This document shows, piece by piece, positions 7,088 through 14,854 of a stretch of DNA of 34,943 nucleotides. Source of the DNA: an uncultured Clostridia bacterium (GTDB taxonomy: Bacteria; Bacillota; Clostridia; Christensenellales; CAG-138); assembly GCA_944336625.1 (NCBI GenBank), contig CALVLF010000034.1, forward strand, positions 1 through 34,943. Reading direction: 5' to 3'. The position numbers and the translations under genes were made by a program. Positions within the stretch are counted from its first letter, which is position 1; each line of letters opens with the position of its first letter. The notes beneath the pieces are model-generated. The model saw only the letters and a program-made list of their open reading frames with translations, was not told the DNA's origin and did not search any database.

Positions 7088-7201
7088 CCTTCGTGCCTTC
7101 CCAGCGCCCCATCCAGCCCGCTAGCCCAGGCCCGGGGCGCACAACCTCTATGGAGGGCGGCTGGCTGCTGTTAGCTGGCTGTCCCGCCCTGTGTACAGGG
7201 C

Positions 7202-8254
7202 TCAGCGAAGGAGGAGCACGTCCGCAGGCGCAATGGTCACCTGGAAACGGGTCTGGCCCTGCCACTCCGCCTTAGGAAGCTCCATGCGAAGGGTGGGGCT
7301 ATCTGGGGCGCTTCCTTCCACCTCCAGAACGAGGATCATTTCGAATACATCCTCGATTACCTCTTGTACCCGGCAGGGAATCCGGTTCTGTTCTTCCCCA
7401 TCCCCTTCCAGCCGCATAAGGCTGTGAACCCGCAGGCCTGCCCAAGCAATATCCTGGGGTACGGGGCGGCCCGCCTCCAGAGTAAGGTTCCAGGGGGGGA
7501 GAAAAACGCTGGTCGCCCCAGCGGCCCGGGCTTCCACATAGTTTTTGCACCCTGTAAGCCGGGCGGCGCTATGGGTGACAGGGTCCGCAAATACCAGGTG
7601 CTTATCCCGGGGCGGGTCCGTCTTCCCTGCCTCCATGATGCACATGCGCTGGCAGTTGCGGTATACCTCGTCCCGGTCGTGAGAAACCCAGATGCAGGGC
7701 CCCGGGAAGGCACGGAGCACCCGGCTCAGCTCCTGCTCCAGCTGCCACTTCAGGTAGCTGTCCAGGGCTGCGAAGGGCTCATCCAGCAATATGGCCGCCG
7801 GGTCCCCCGCCAGAATGCGGGCCAGGGCGACCCGCTGCTGCTGGCCGCCGGAAAGCTGGCGGGGCTTTTTATCCTCCAGCCCTTCCAGCCGCAGCATGGC
7901 CACTTTCTCCTCCACCAGGGCCTTGCGCTCTGCCCTGGGCTTATCATGGGCCCCGGCGGCAATGTTCTGGGCCACGGTCATATTGGGAAAAAGGGCGAAC
8001 TGCTGAAACAGATACCCTACCCGCCGCTTCTGGGGGCTGAGGTTGATGCGGCGCTGGCTGTCGAAAAGCACCCGGCCCCCCAGCTCGATATAGCCGGAAT
8101 CCGGCGTTTCGATGCCGGCAATGCACTTGAGGGTCATGCTCTTGCCGCAGCCCGAAGCCCCTAAAAGGGCCAGGATTTCATGGCCGGCTTCAAAATCGGA
8201 CTCCAGCTGGAATTTTCCAAGCCTTTTTTTGATATGTACGCAAAGGTCCGCCAT
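7202..8254 (-). CDS. modC: Molybdate ABC transporter ATP-binding protein
   Basis: This 350-residue ATPase powers molybdate import with the membrane protein encoded just upstream. The nucleotide-binding domain has Walker A GASGCGKS at 32-39, Q-loop FQQFALFP near 83-90, signature LSGGQQQR at 134-141, Walker B AAILLDEP at 153-160 and the switch histidine in WVSHDRDEVYR. The last ~130 residues form a regulatory TOBE/MOP-like extension, as expected for ModC. The modB stop codon TAG directly abuts its ATG, and AAAGGAGG lies inside the end of modB. Substrate assignment rests on order and on ModA. Sulfate or tungstate would be the alternatives, but adjacency to a molybdopterin-binding protein and a Mo enzyme favours molybdate. 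Confidence 0.92.
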   Translation of the reverse strand: MADLCVHIKKRLGKFQLESDFEAGHEILALLGASGCGKSMTLKCIAGIETPDSGYIELGGRVLFDSQRRINLSPQKRRVGYLFQQFALFPNMTVAQNIAAGAHDKPRAERKALVEEKVAMLRLEGLEDKKPRQLSGGQQQRVALARILAGDPAAILLDEPFAALDSYLKWQLEQELSRVLRAFPGPCIWVSHDRDEVYRNCQRMCIMEAGKTDPPRDKHLVFADPVTHSAARLTGCKNYVEARAAGATSVFLPPWNLTLEAGRPVPQDIAWAGLRVHSLMRLEGDGEEQNRIPCRVQEVIEDVFEMILVLEVEGSAPDSPTLRMELPKAEWQGQTRFQVTIAPADVLLLR

Positions 8255-8929
8255 CTACCTGGCACCTCCTTTGCTCCGCTCCCGCTTTTCCAGCATATTC
8301 ACCGCCATGAGCACCACGAAGGAGATGGCGATATTGATCAATACCCATAGGAAAGCCTCGGCGTCGTTATCCGTTCGCCATAGCTGGTATACCGTGGTGG
8401 ATATGGTGGCCGTCCGGCCGGGGGTATAGCCGGCGATCATGCTGGTGGCGCCATATTCCCCCAGGGCCCGGGCAAAGCTCAGGACCGTTCCCGCCAATAT
8501 GCCCTGGCGGCAGGCGGGCATCCGCACCCGCCAGAATATATAGCTGCCGGAAAGGCCCAGGGTCTGCCCTGCCTGGGCCAGGGTCTCGTCGAAGGATTCA
8601 AAGGCGCCCCGGGCCGTGCGGTACATAAGCGGGAAGGATATGACGATGGTAGCGAAAATGGCAGACCACCAGGTCATGACCAGCCGGATGCCAAAGGTTT
8701 CTAAAAACCATTGGCCGATGAGCCGCTTGGGCCCCAGCACCCGCAGCAGCAGGTAGCCCACTACCGTAGGGGGCAACACCAGGGGCAGGGTCAGGATAAC
8801 GTCCAAAATGCCCTTTAGAACCCGGGGGGTCTTGGCGATATAGTAGGCAGCCAGGATTCCCAGGAAGAAAGTGACGACCGTGGAAATCCAGGCAATGCGC
8901 AGAGAGTTATATAGGGGATACCAATCCAT
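8255..8929 (-). CDS. modB: Molybdate ABC transporter permease
   Basis: This 224-residue inner-membrane permease has about five to six transmembrane helices. The ABC-permease EAA motif is visible as ETLAQAGQTLGLSGSYIFWRVRMP, which contacts the ATPase. Other typical ModB elements are LPLVLPPTVVGYLLL in the second helix region and FARALGEYGATSMIAG after the EAA loop. The length matches ModB and not the longer sulfate permeases. AAAGGG lies 9 nt upstream of the ATG. It is separated from modA by two strong hairpins (8979-9004 and 9031-9052) and abuts modC with no spacer. Confidence 0.94.
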   Translation of the reverse strand: MDWYPLYNSLRIAWISTVVTFFLGILAAYYIAKTPRVLKGILDVILTLPLVLPPTVVGYLLLRVLGPKRLIGQWFLETFGIRLVMTWWSAIFATIVISFPLMYRTARGAFESFDETLAQAGQTLGLSGSYIFWRVRMPACRQGILAGTVLSFARALGEYGATSMIAGYTPGRTATISTTVYQLWRTDNDAEAFLWVLINIAISFVVLMAVNMLEKRERSKGGAR

Positions 8930-8978
8930 AATGCATGCCCTTTCTTCGCAGCTGGAGCCCGAAGGCCCGGGAAATAGG

Positions 8979-9004
8979 AAAAAGTGGCCGGCCGGCCACT
9001 TTTT
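8979..9004. terminator. Bidirectional terminator-like hairpin between modA and modB
   Basis: This is a perfect inverted repeat AAAAAGTGGCC-ggcc-GGCCACTTTTT. Read on the minus strand it sits between modA and modB and ends in a T run, so it could act as a partial terminator that lowers modBC relative to modA. Confidence 0.65.
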
Positions 9005-9030
9005 TAGGATTTGGGAAAGGGTCCGGCTAA

Positions 9031-9052
9031 GGGGCTGCTTCCAGGCAGCCCC
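9031..9052. other. Hairpin directly downstream of modA
   Basis: The 8-bp stem GGGGCTGC/GCAGCCCC lies 15 bp after the modA stop codon (minus strand), with no T tract. It may protect the 3' end of modA mRNA after processing or termination at the next hairpin. Confidence 0.5.
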
Positions 9053-9067
9053 GTGGCCGCCGCCCGT

Positions 9068-9973
9068 TTAGGCAGCCGGGCTAAAGCCGACGCTCTCGAA
9101 TACGGCCATGGCCTCTTCTCCCTGGAGGTAATCCAGGAAAGCCTGGGCTTCATCGGGATTCTGGCTGATGTTGAGCACAGCCGCCGGGTAGATTACCTGG
9201 GAGCACATGTCCTCCGTGGCCTGGTCTACAACCTCCAGGCCGGCAGAGAAAGCATCCGTAGCGTATACGATGCCGCAATCTACCGTAGCTTCAGATACCT
9301 GGGTGGTTACTTCCTTCACGTTGGAACCATAGGTTATCTTGCTGCTGTTCTCCAAGTCCTCCAGCAGGCCCAGGTTGGTCAGAATCTCGATGGAATACTG
9401 GCCTACGGGCACGTCGTCATTGCCCAGGGCGATGGATTCGCAATTGGCAATATCCGCAAAGCTGGTAATGCCTGCCGGGTTCCCCTCGGGAACTACCAGC
9501 GCTACCTTATTCTCCAGCAGATTGATGCGGCTGCCCTGGAGGACGAAATCCAGCCCATCGGGGTTGGTATCCGTGCCCTGGGAGCCATCCAGTTCGTTCA
9601 TCTGCTTTTGGGCGGCAGAGATAAACACATCGCAGTCCGCGCCCTCTTCAATCTGGGTCTTGAGGGTGCCGGAGGAATCGAAGTTATAGACCAGGGTTAC
9701 ATGGGGCGCCACGGCGCTGTAAAGACCCGCGATCTCCGTCAAGGTCTCCTGCATGGAGGCGGCGGCGAAGACGATCAGCTCCACGGGCTCCGCTTCTGCA
9801 GCGGGTTCTTCTGCAGCGGGTTCTTCCGCAGCGGGTTCTTCCACAGCGGCGGGGGCTTCCGTAGCGGCGGGGGCTTCCGTGGCAGCGGGGGCTTCCGCCT
9901 CCGTCTGGGAAGCGCAGCCCGCCGCGGCCGCAAGAAGCAGCAGGGATAGCATAAGGGCAAGGAATTTCTTCAT
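9068..9973 (-). CDS. modA: Molybdate-binding lipoprotein (ABC transporter substrate-binding protein)
   Basis: This extracytoplasmic, lipid-anchored receptor delivers molybdate to ModBC. A signal peptide with lipobox ends in AAAAGC. It is followed by an unusually long low-complexity linker of repeated (A/T)EAPAA and EEPAA units (about residues 24-60). The mature domain starts with the ModA signature ELIVFAAASMQETLTEIA and continues with YNFDSSGTLKTQIEEGADCDVFISAA, including the serines that bind the oxyanion. Later come VPVGQYS and DCGIVYATDAFSAG. Two in-frame starts exist. The ATG at 9973 is 8 nt from AGGAG and is preferred over 9979, which is only 3 nt away. A 117-nt spacer separates it from the upstream molybdopterin-binding gene. 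Confidence 0.94.
   Translation of the reverse strand: MKKFLALMLSLLLLAAAAGCASQTEAEAPAATEAPAATEAPAAVEEPAAEEPAAEEPAAEAEPVELIVFAAASMQETLTEIAGLYSAVAPHVTLVYNFDSSGTLKTQIEEGADCDVFISAAQKQMNELDGSQGTDTNPDGLDFVLQGSRINLLENKVALVVPEGNPAGITSFADIANCESIALGNDDVPVGQYSIEILTNLGLLEDLENSSKITYGSNVKEVTTQVSEATVDCGIVYATDAFSAGLEVVDQATEDMCSQVIYPAAVLNISQNPDEAQAFLDYLQGEEAMAVFESVGFSPAA
9788..9895. repeat. Minisatellite encoding the ModA linker
   Basis: A 15-bp unit (plus strand TTCTGCAGCGGGTTC and one-base variants) repeats about three times. It is followed by about three 18-bp units (CTTCCGTAGCGGCGGGGG type). Both are multiples of three, so copy-number change would lengthen or shorten the Ala/Pro/Glu linker without breaking the frame. 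Confidence 0.75.
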
Positions 9974-10096
9974 GTTCATTTTCTCCTAGATAAAATTTAG
10001 AATGATTTGGATCTATGAAAACCCAAATGGGGAATTTTAGCCGGAAAAACCGCCCATGAAGCTCTGCCGTTCCTACCCCTGCGCCCTAAGCGCCTT

Positions 10097-11116
10097 CTAC
10101 TTTCCGAATGGGCAAAGGGGATACCGGCAGGGCTTGCAGCCCAGGCACAGGCCCCCGTTTCCCATCCTGGCGATATCCTGCCGGGTAATGGGCACATCCG
10201 CCAGAATGCGGGGCAGGAGCAGGTCGAATACCGTGGCCCCTGCGTACATGACGCAGCCGGGCAGGCCCATGATGGGCACCCCGTCTGCAAAATACGCCAG
10301 CAAAAACATGGCTCCCGGCAGGACCGGCGCGCCATAGGATACGATGCGGGGGCCCGCCGCCCGGATGGCGCCGGGGGTATTATCGTCCGGGTCCACGCTC
10401 ATGCCGCCGGTGCACAGGATCATATCCACCCCGCGGCCCTGGGCCGCATGGATGGCGGCTACGATATCCTCCCGCACATCCCCGGTCTGGACCTGATAGG
10501 TCACTTCCACCCCATAGTTGCGGAGCTTTTCCTGCACGACCGGGGTGAAGGTATCCTGGATCAGGCCTTTTTTCACCTCGCTGCCGGTGGTAAGGATGGC
10601 GGCGGTTTTGCGCTTATAAGGCAAAAGGCGCATTAGGGGCTCGTCCCCTGCCAGGGCTTCTGCCTGGGCAAGGAGGGATTCCGGCACGATGAGGGGGATG
10701 ACCCGCATGCCGGCCAGCTTATCCCCAGCCTTTACGGCGGAGTCCCTATGGCGGGTAGCGATGATAATATCGCCAATGGCATTGATGGCGCACAGCCGCT
10801 CTTCATCCACCTGGAAAAGGCCGTCCTTCTGGGCAAAGAGCTCGATTTTGCCCTCCTTCACCTCGTTGCGGTCCATATAAGGCCCCTTGGAAAGGGCGCA
10901 GAGCCGCTCCGCCCCATCGTTTTCATGGAGCATGCCGGGCTGCATCTCCCATACATACAGGTGCTCTTTCCCCATGGAAAGGAGCATGGGAATATCTTCC
11001 GGCTGAACAACATGGCCCTTGCGGAACTGGGCGTCTTTAAATTCGTCTTTGACAATGCGCGTCAGGTCATGGCAAAGCACATGGCCCACAGCATCCTGGG
11101 TTTTGATTCGTTTCAT
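10097..11116 (-). CDS. Molybdopterin-binding protein (MoeA/MogA-like) with C-terminal cysteine motif
   Basis: This is a 339-residue soluble protein. The N-terminal part resembles MoeA domains (KTQDAVGHVLCHDLTRIV; FRKGHVVQPEDIPMLLSMGK). From about residue 170 a MogA/MoaB-type MoCF fold follows, with ILTTGSEVKKGLIQDTF and the pterin-binding loop LCTGGMSVDPDDNTPGAI. Such proteins act in molybdenum insertion or storage of molybdenum cofactor. The last ~20 residues carry a cysteine cluster CLGCKPCRYPLCPFGK (C-x2-C-x2-C-x4-C), which looks metal-binding. It is the first gene of the mod operon, and its position before modABC supports a Mo role. The exact step (MoeA-like insertion or delivery to XDH-type enzymes) cannot be fixed from sequence. 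Confidence 0.85.
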   Translation of the reverse strand: MKRIKTQDAVGHVLCHDLTRIVKDEFKDAQFRKGHVVQPEDIPMLLSMGKEHLYVWEMQPGMLHENDGAERLCALSKGPYMDRNEVKEGKIELFAQKDGLFQVDEERLCAINAIGDIIIATRHRDSAVKAGDKLAGMRVIPLIVPESLLAQAEALAGDEPLMRLLPYKRKTAAILTTGSEVKKGLIQDTFTPVVQEKLRNYGVEVTYQVQTGDVREDIVAAIHAAQGRGVDMILCTGGMSVDPDDNTPGAIRAAGPRIVSYGAPVLPGAMFLLAYFADGVPIMGLPGCVMYAGATVFDLLLPRILADVPITRQDIARMGNGGLCLGCKPCRYPLCPFGK

Positions 11117-11152
11117 CTTCTATTTAATCCTTCTGCAGATTGGATTTTCTTA

Positions 11153-11181
11153 AGGATAGCATTATTTTTTATAAAATACAA
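11153..11181 (-). promoter_or_regulatory. Promoter of the molybdenum operon
   Basis: On the minus strand TTGTAT (11181-11176), a 17-bp spacer, then TATCCT (11158-11153) preceded by TGC, an extended -10. It lies 37 bp upstream of the molybdopterin-binding gene in an A/T-rich stretch. Confidence 0.55.
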
Positions 11182-11357
11182 CGACTTTTTGAATTTATCG
11201 ATACTATCTATATATCTTCCTTCTTCACCCGCCTGCCGTCAGGGATAAGGCAAGTAACTTCCCCCTGCCTTTCCTCGTCTTATTGTTTTTGCTGTAATGC
11301 TGCCTCCGGCCGGGGCTATGCGGGAGCTTATCGTTTTTTTCTATTGCAGCCTGCCGC

Positions 11358-11399
11358 AAAAAGGGCCCGCCCGGCGCCTTTGCAGGCGCCGGGCGGGCC
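11358..11399 (-). terminator. Intrinsic terminator of the aconitase-family gene
   Basis: The 15-bp perfect stem GGCCCGCCCGGCGCC/GGCGCCGGGCGGGCC is followed on the minus strand by TTTTT. It begins 26 bp after the stop codon. Confidence 0.88.
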
Positions 11400-11424
11400 T
11401 TGGGACCTGGTTGGGGAAAGGGGC

Positions 11425-13665
11425 CTAGGCCCGGCGGGCGGCATAATAGTTCATCAGGCAGCCAGCCAGCAAAATCTGCCGCTCATCCTCGGTCAGCCCC
11501 TTGAGCTCCAGGCGGATATCCGCCATTTGGCCCTGGCCGGTCAGAACCTTGGCGGGGATATCCTCCCGGCCCTCCGCTACGGCAGCCCGGATATCCGGAA
11601 TAAAGATCCGGTTCCCGGCTTCATAGGGGAATTCCGCCCCCTGGGGCAGGGTGAAGGGCAGCAGGCCCCAGTTGATGCAGTTGCTGCGGTAGCGCTTGGT
11701 GGCGTATTCATAGCAGATATTCGCCCCGCCCCCCAGCACCTTCTGGCAGGAAGCAGCCTGCTCCCGGGCAGAGCCATCCCCGGGCTTGTTGGCGAATATG
11801 CAGGAGGCCAGGGCCGTATGGGGGGCCAGCCCTTCCCCATCCCCTATCTTATCCAGGGCAGCCAGCGCCTCTGCAGGCATATTGCCGGTCAGGCGGGCTT
11901 CCTCCTGGGCCTTTATGACCTTGCAGCGGCCCACATATTCCGGCTCCCGCCGGGAAAGGGCAAATTCCGCCAGCCGCAGGGGGTTGGAGCGGTAGGAGCT
12001 GGTCTCCCCGGAGGGGATGAGCTCGTCGGTGGTGGTTACCGGGTCCCGGATCACCGCCGTCAGGGTCAGGAGCAGGTTGTCCGCCAGGGGCTGAAACTTG
12101 GGCCAGTCGGTAATATTGGGGCCATAGCGCAGGGGCTCCTGGGGCAGGGGGTGGCCAAAGCCGTTATAAACCCGCTTGGCATAAACCTCCTGGTCGAATT
12201 GGTACTGCACCTGGGGCGCTTCATAATCCGCCCAGGTGGCGGGGGTAATATAGCCCCCGTTTCTGGCCGTGGCGGCGATGGAGCGGGCGTCCATAAGGGC
12301 CACGGCAGATACCTGGCCTTCCCCGGGCTTGGAGCCTTCCCGGTTGGGAAAATTCCGGGTGGTATGGCGCAGGGACAGGCCGCTGTTCCCCGGCACATCC
12401 CCCGCGCCGAAGCAGGGGCCGCAGAAGGAGGGCTTGATAATGGCCCCAGCCTCCAGCAGGGTTTCCGTTATGCCGGCCCGGGTCAGGGCCAGGCTTACAG
12501 GCACGCTGGTGGGGTAGACGGAAAGGTTGAAGAAGCCATCCCCAATGCTGCCCCCCTGCAGGATGGCCGCCGCTTCTACAATATTGTCGAAGATTCCGCC
12601 GGCGCAGCCCGCAATAACCCCCTGGTCCGCCAGAACCCGGCCCTGGTGGATCTTGCTCCGCAGGTCCAGCCTGGCCTTGGGGAATTTCTTGGCCGCCTCC
12701 TCCTCCGCAGCCCCCAGGAGGTTATCCGCATCCTTTAGGAAGGCTTCGATGGTATATGCATTGGAAGGGTGGAAGGGCAGGGCGATCATGGGCTCGATGG
12801 TATCCAGCTGAAGCTCGATGCATTTATCGTAATAGGCTACCCGGCCCGGGGCCAGGGGGGCATAATCCTCCTCCCGGCCATGGGCCTGATAGTAGGCCCG
12901 TACCTGTTCATCCGTCTCCCAGATGGAGGAAAGGCAGGTGGTTTCCGTGGTCATCACGTCGATGCCATTGCGGAATTCCACGGGCAGCGCCCCCAGGCCC
13001 GGGCCCGTGAACTCCAGGACGCAGTTTTTCACAAAGCCGTTTTTAAAGGTGGCCCCCACCAGGGCGATGGCCACGTCATGGGGCCCTACGCCCCGCCGGG
13101 GCTTCCCGGTAAGGTATACCAGCACCACCTCTGGGGCAGGGATATCATAGGTATTTTCCAGCAGCTGCTTTACCAGCTCCGGCCCCCCTTCCCCAATGCC
13201 CATGGTGCCCAGGGCGCCATAGCGGGTATGGCTGTCCGAACCCAGGATCATGCTGCCGCAGCGGGTCATGGCCTCCCGGGCATAGCTGTGGATGACGCTC
13301 TGGTTGGCCGGGACGTAGATGCCGCCGTATTTCCGGGCGGCGGAAAGGCCGAAGATATGGTCGTCCTCATTGATGGTGCCCCCAACAGCACAGAGGCTGT
13401 TGTGGCAGTTGGTCATGGCATAGGGTAGGGGGAAGCTAGTAAGGCCGCTGGCCCGGGCACTCTGGATGATGCCCACATAGGTAATATCGTGGGAGATCAG
13501 CTTATCAAACTTGAGCTGAAGCTGGGCTTCGTTGCCAGATTGATTATGGGAGGCCAGGATGCCTGCCGCAATGGTATTCTTCCGGGCCTCCTGCGGGCTA
13601 AGCTGGGCCCGCTCGCCCAGGCGCCCCTCCACCAGGAATACCCCGTGATCCACCAGATTGATCAT
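11425..13665 (-). CDS. Aconitase-family hydratase (YbhJ-like)
   Basis: This 746-residue protein of the aconitase superfamily is a predicted [4Fe-4S] hydro-lyase. It keeps substrate and cluster-region motifs: ILGSDSHTRYGALGTMGIGEGG, TTETTCLSSIW with the first cluster cysteine, and KPSFCGPCFGAGDVPGN with the paired second and third cysteines. The C-terminal swivel domain is recognisable around NICYEYATKRYRSNCINWGLLPF. The length fits the YbhJ-type hydratases, which lack an assigned substrate, and is shorter than AcnA. It stands alone between its own promoter and terminator, with no citrate synthase or isocitrate dehydrogenase nearby, so TCA aconitase activity should not be assumed. AGGAG lies 8 nt before the ATG at 13665. 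Confidence 0.88.
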   Translation of the reverse strand: MINLVDHGVFLVEGRLGERAQLSPQEARKNTIAAGILASHNQSGNEAQLQLKFDKLISHDITYVGIIQSARASGLTSFPLPYAMTNCHNSLCAVGGTINEDDHIFGLSAARKYGGIYVPANQSVIHSYAREAMTRCGSMILGSDSHTRYGALGTMGIGEGGPELVKQLLENTYDIPAPEVVLVYLTGKPRRGVGPHDVAIALVGATFKNGFVKNCVLEFTGPGLGALPVEFRNGIDVMTTETTCLSSIWETDEQVRAYYQAHGREEDYAPLAPGRVAYYDKCIELQLDTIEPMIALPFHPSNAYTIEAFLKDADNLLGAAEEEAAKKFPKARLDLRSKIHQGRVLADQGVIAGCAGGIFDNIVEAAAILQGGSIGDGFFNLSVYPTSVPVSLALTRAGITETLLEAGAIIKPSFCGPCFGAGDVPGNSGLSLRHTTRNFPNREGSKPGEGQVSAVALMDARSIAATARNGGYITPATWADYEAPQVQYQFDQEVYAKRVYNGFGHPLPQEPLRYGPNITDWPKFQPLADNLLLTLTAVIRDPVTTTDELIPSGETSSYRSNPLRLAEFALSRREPEYVGRCKVIKAQEEARLTGNMPAEALAALDKIGDGEGLAPHTALASCIFANKPGDGSAREQAASCQKVLGGGANICYEYATKRYRSNCINWGLLPFTLPQGAEFPYEAGNRIFIPDIRAAVAEGREDIPAKVLTGQGQMADIRLELKGLTEDERQILLAGCLMNYYAARRA

Positions 13666-13709
13666 GCGTTTTCTCCTTAAATAAATTATTTCTAAAACCG
13701 TACTTCTTC

Positions 13710-13738
13710 ATCTTAACCCAATCCCCCCTGCCTTTCAA
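13710..13738 (-). promoter_or_regulatory. Promoter of the aconitase-family gene
   Basis: On the minus strand TTGAAA (13738-13733), a 17-bp spacer, then TAAGAT (13715-13710), about 45 bp upstream of the start codon. Confidence 0.6.
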
Positions 13739-13839
13739 GCCCTTTTCCCGCCCGGCAGGCGGGCGCAGGGCAGCGGGGCATAAATTTGCGCCCCCGGGAA
13801 CATCCGGCGGCGCATAAAGCTCTTTATTTTCTATTAAAA

Positions 13840-14634
13840 TTAAAAATACAGGTGCAGCGCCAGCTGGTCCAGCAGAATCAGGGCGCCCAGAATGGCGGTA
13901 TAGATGGCAAAGCCCCGTAGGCTCTTGGTTTTGATAAGCCGGAGCATCCAGCGGATGGCCAGATAGCCGCTGATGGCTGCCACGGCCATGCCCGCCAGGA
14001 TGGCCCCCCAGCCTGCATCCCCCGTTCCCGTTGCCACTACGTCGGGGATCTGCAGCAGGACGGAGCCCAAAATGGCTGGAATGGATAAAAGGAAGGAAAA
14101 CTCCGCCGCCCCTTCCTTATCCAGGCCGAAAAGCCTGGCTCCGGCAATGGTGGAGCCGCTGCGGGATACGCCGGGCAGGATGGCTACGGCCTGCATCAGG
14201 CCAATGCCCACGGCGCTCCTGGCCTTCATAGCCTGGATGGGCAGGGCCTTGCCCTGGCGTCTGTCCAGATATCTCTCGCTGCAAAAGAGAATAACCGCCG
14301 TCAGCAGGAAGCCCGGCCCCAGGAGGATGCCCCCATAGGCCTGGGTGATCCAGTCTTCAAAGAGGAAAGCCAGCACCGCCGTGACCGCCGTAGCCAGCAG
14401 CAGCAGCCCCACCTTTTTCTGAAATGGATGGCGGAGCATATCCCAGATCTGCCGCCAGTATACGGCGAAAACCGCCAATAGGGTCCCTACGTGGAGCATG
14501 GTGGTAAAGAAGAGGGCCCCCTCTTCCATGCCGAAAACGGTTTGCAGCAGCACCAGGTGGCCCGAGCTGGATACGGGCAGAAATTCGCACAGGCCCTGTA
14601 CCAGGCCCAGCAGCATAGCTAATAAAATACTCAT
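13840..14634 (-). CDS. uppP: Undecaprenyl-diphosphatase
   Basis: This integral membrane enzyme dephosphorylates undecaprenyl pyrophosphate, recycling the lipid carrier of peptidoglycan synthesis; its loss raises bacitracin sensitivity. About eight hydrophobic segments are visible. The catalytic motifs are present: GLVQGLCEFLPVSSSGHLVL near the N-terminus (E-x3-P-x-SSSGH) and ILPGVSRSGSTI in the middle. The protein is 264 residues from the chosen start, which gives the family N-terminus MSILLAMLLGLVQG. The open frame continues upstream to 14697, but the extra 21 residues are charged and non-family. The Shine-Dalgarno match for either start is weak (AGGGATGG about 15 nt upstream of the chosen ATG). 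Monocistronic. Confidence 0.95.
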   Translation of the reverse strand: MSILLAMLLGLVQGLCEFLPVSSSGHLVLLQTVFGMEEGALFFTTMLHVGTLLAVFAVYWRQIWDMLRHPFQKKVGLLLLATAVTAVLAFLFEDWITQAYGGILLGPGFLLTAVILFCSERYLDRRQGKALPIQAMKARSAVGIGLMQAVAILPGVSRSGSTIAGARLFGLDKEGAAEFSFLLSIPAILGSVLLQIPDVVATGTGDAGWGAILAGMAVAAISGYLAIRWMLRLIKTKSLRGFAIYTAILGALILLDQLALHLYF

Positions 14635-14732
14635 GGGCTTATTATATCCATCCCTTCCCCGCCTTTCAACCGGGCTCTTATCCTTTTCCGCTGCCACGCC
14701 ATGAAATTTTTGTGAATTCAGGATTTTAGACC

Positions 14733-14760
14733 TTGCAAATTCCGGCCTCTACTGTATACT
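14733..14760 (+). promoter_or_regulatory. Promoter of the YitT-family gene
   Basis: TTGCAA (14733-14738), a 16-bp spacer, then TATACT (14755-14760). It lies about 95 bp upstream of the start codon, divergent from uppP. Confidence 0.6.
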
Positions 14761-14854
14761 TTCTGGGCAGCATATTATATAATTATTTATGTATGCAATT
14801 GATTATGAAGTTAAATAGAAGAAAGGAACAGGGGCTGCGGCCTCTGCGGATTTT

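Larger units (their letters stand above)
6734..7090 (+). repeat. Composite intergenic repeat B (module, terminator hairpin, hairpin, trident)
   Basis: It reads colinearly with the inverted composite at 24927-25359. In order: a module starting CCCAGGTCCTGCGCGGACGG (6734-6753); CCTTAAG (6821-6827); terminator hairpin (6832-6865) with loop GTAGATTAT; hairpin GCCGGGCGAA/TTCGCCCGGC (6916-6941); AAGGCTGG; then the trident core (6986-7087). It lies 3' of the superoxide reductase operon and in its orientation. No transposase or credible ORF is inside. It resembles a non-autonomous REP/MITE-like element, but the class cannot be named from this window. Confidence 0.8.
6448..7201. other. 754-bp convergent intergenic region with composite repeat B
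   Basis: This spacer separates the superoxide reductase operon (+) from modC (-). It holds the operon terminator (6489-6513), about 220 bp in which I see no feature, and the composite repeat (about 6734-7090). About 110 bp before modC show no clear modC terminator. The reading frames here (for example 6827-7174 and 6957-7265) are translations of the repeat and share peptide stretches with frames in the 24.9-25.1 kb spacer, so they are not called as genes. Confidence 0.75.
11117..11424. other. 308-bp intergenic region upstream of the molybdenum operon
   Basis: It holds the operon promoter (11153-11181), an A/T-rich stretch to about 11220, and about 130 bp of mixed sequence in which I see nothing convincing. 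It ends with the aconitase-family terminator (11358-11399). No conserved Moco riboswitch core was recognised by eye. Confidence 0.55.

Noticed and set aside
9974..10096. A Moco or molybdate riboswitch in the 117-nt leader of modA.
   Set aside because: The leader has only small hairpins (for example CCCATTTGGG); no recognisable conserved core or terminator switch was seen by eye. A covariance-model search would be decisive.
11140..12738. A 532-codon plus-strand open frame opposite the aconitase-family gene.
   Set aside because: It is antisense to a gene with clear catalytic motifs, is Gly/Pro/Arg/Gln-rich without family motifs, and has no ribosome binding site. Long antisense frames are expected at this GC content.
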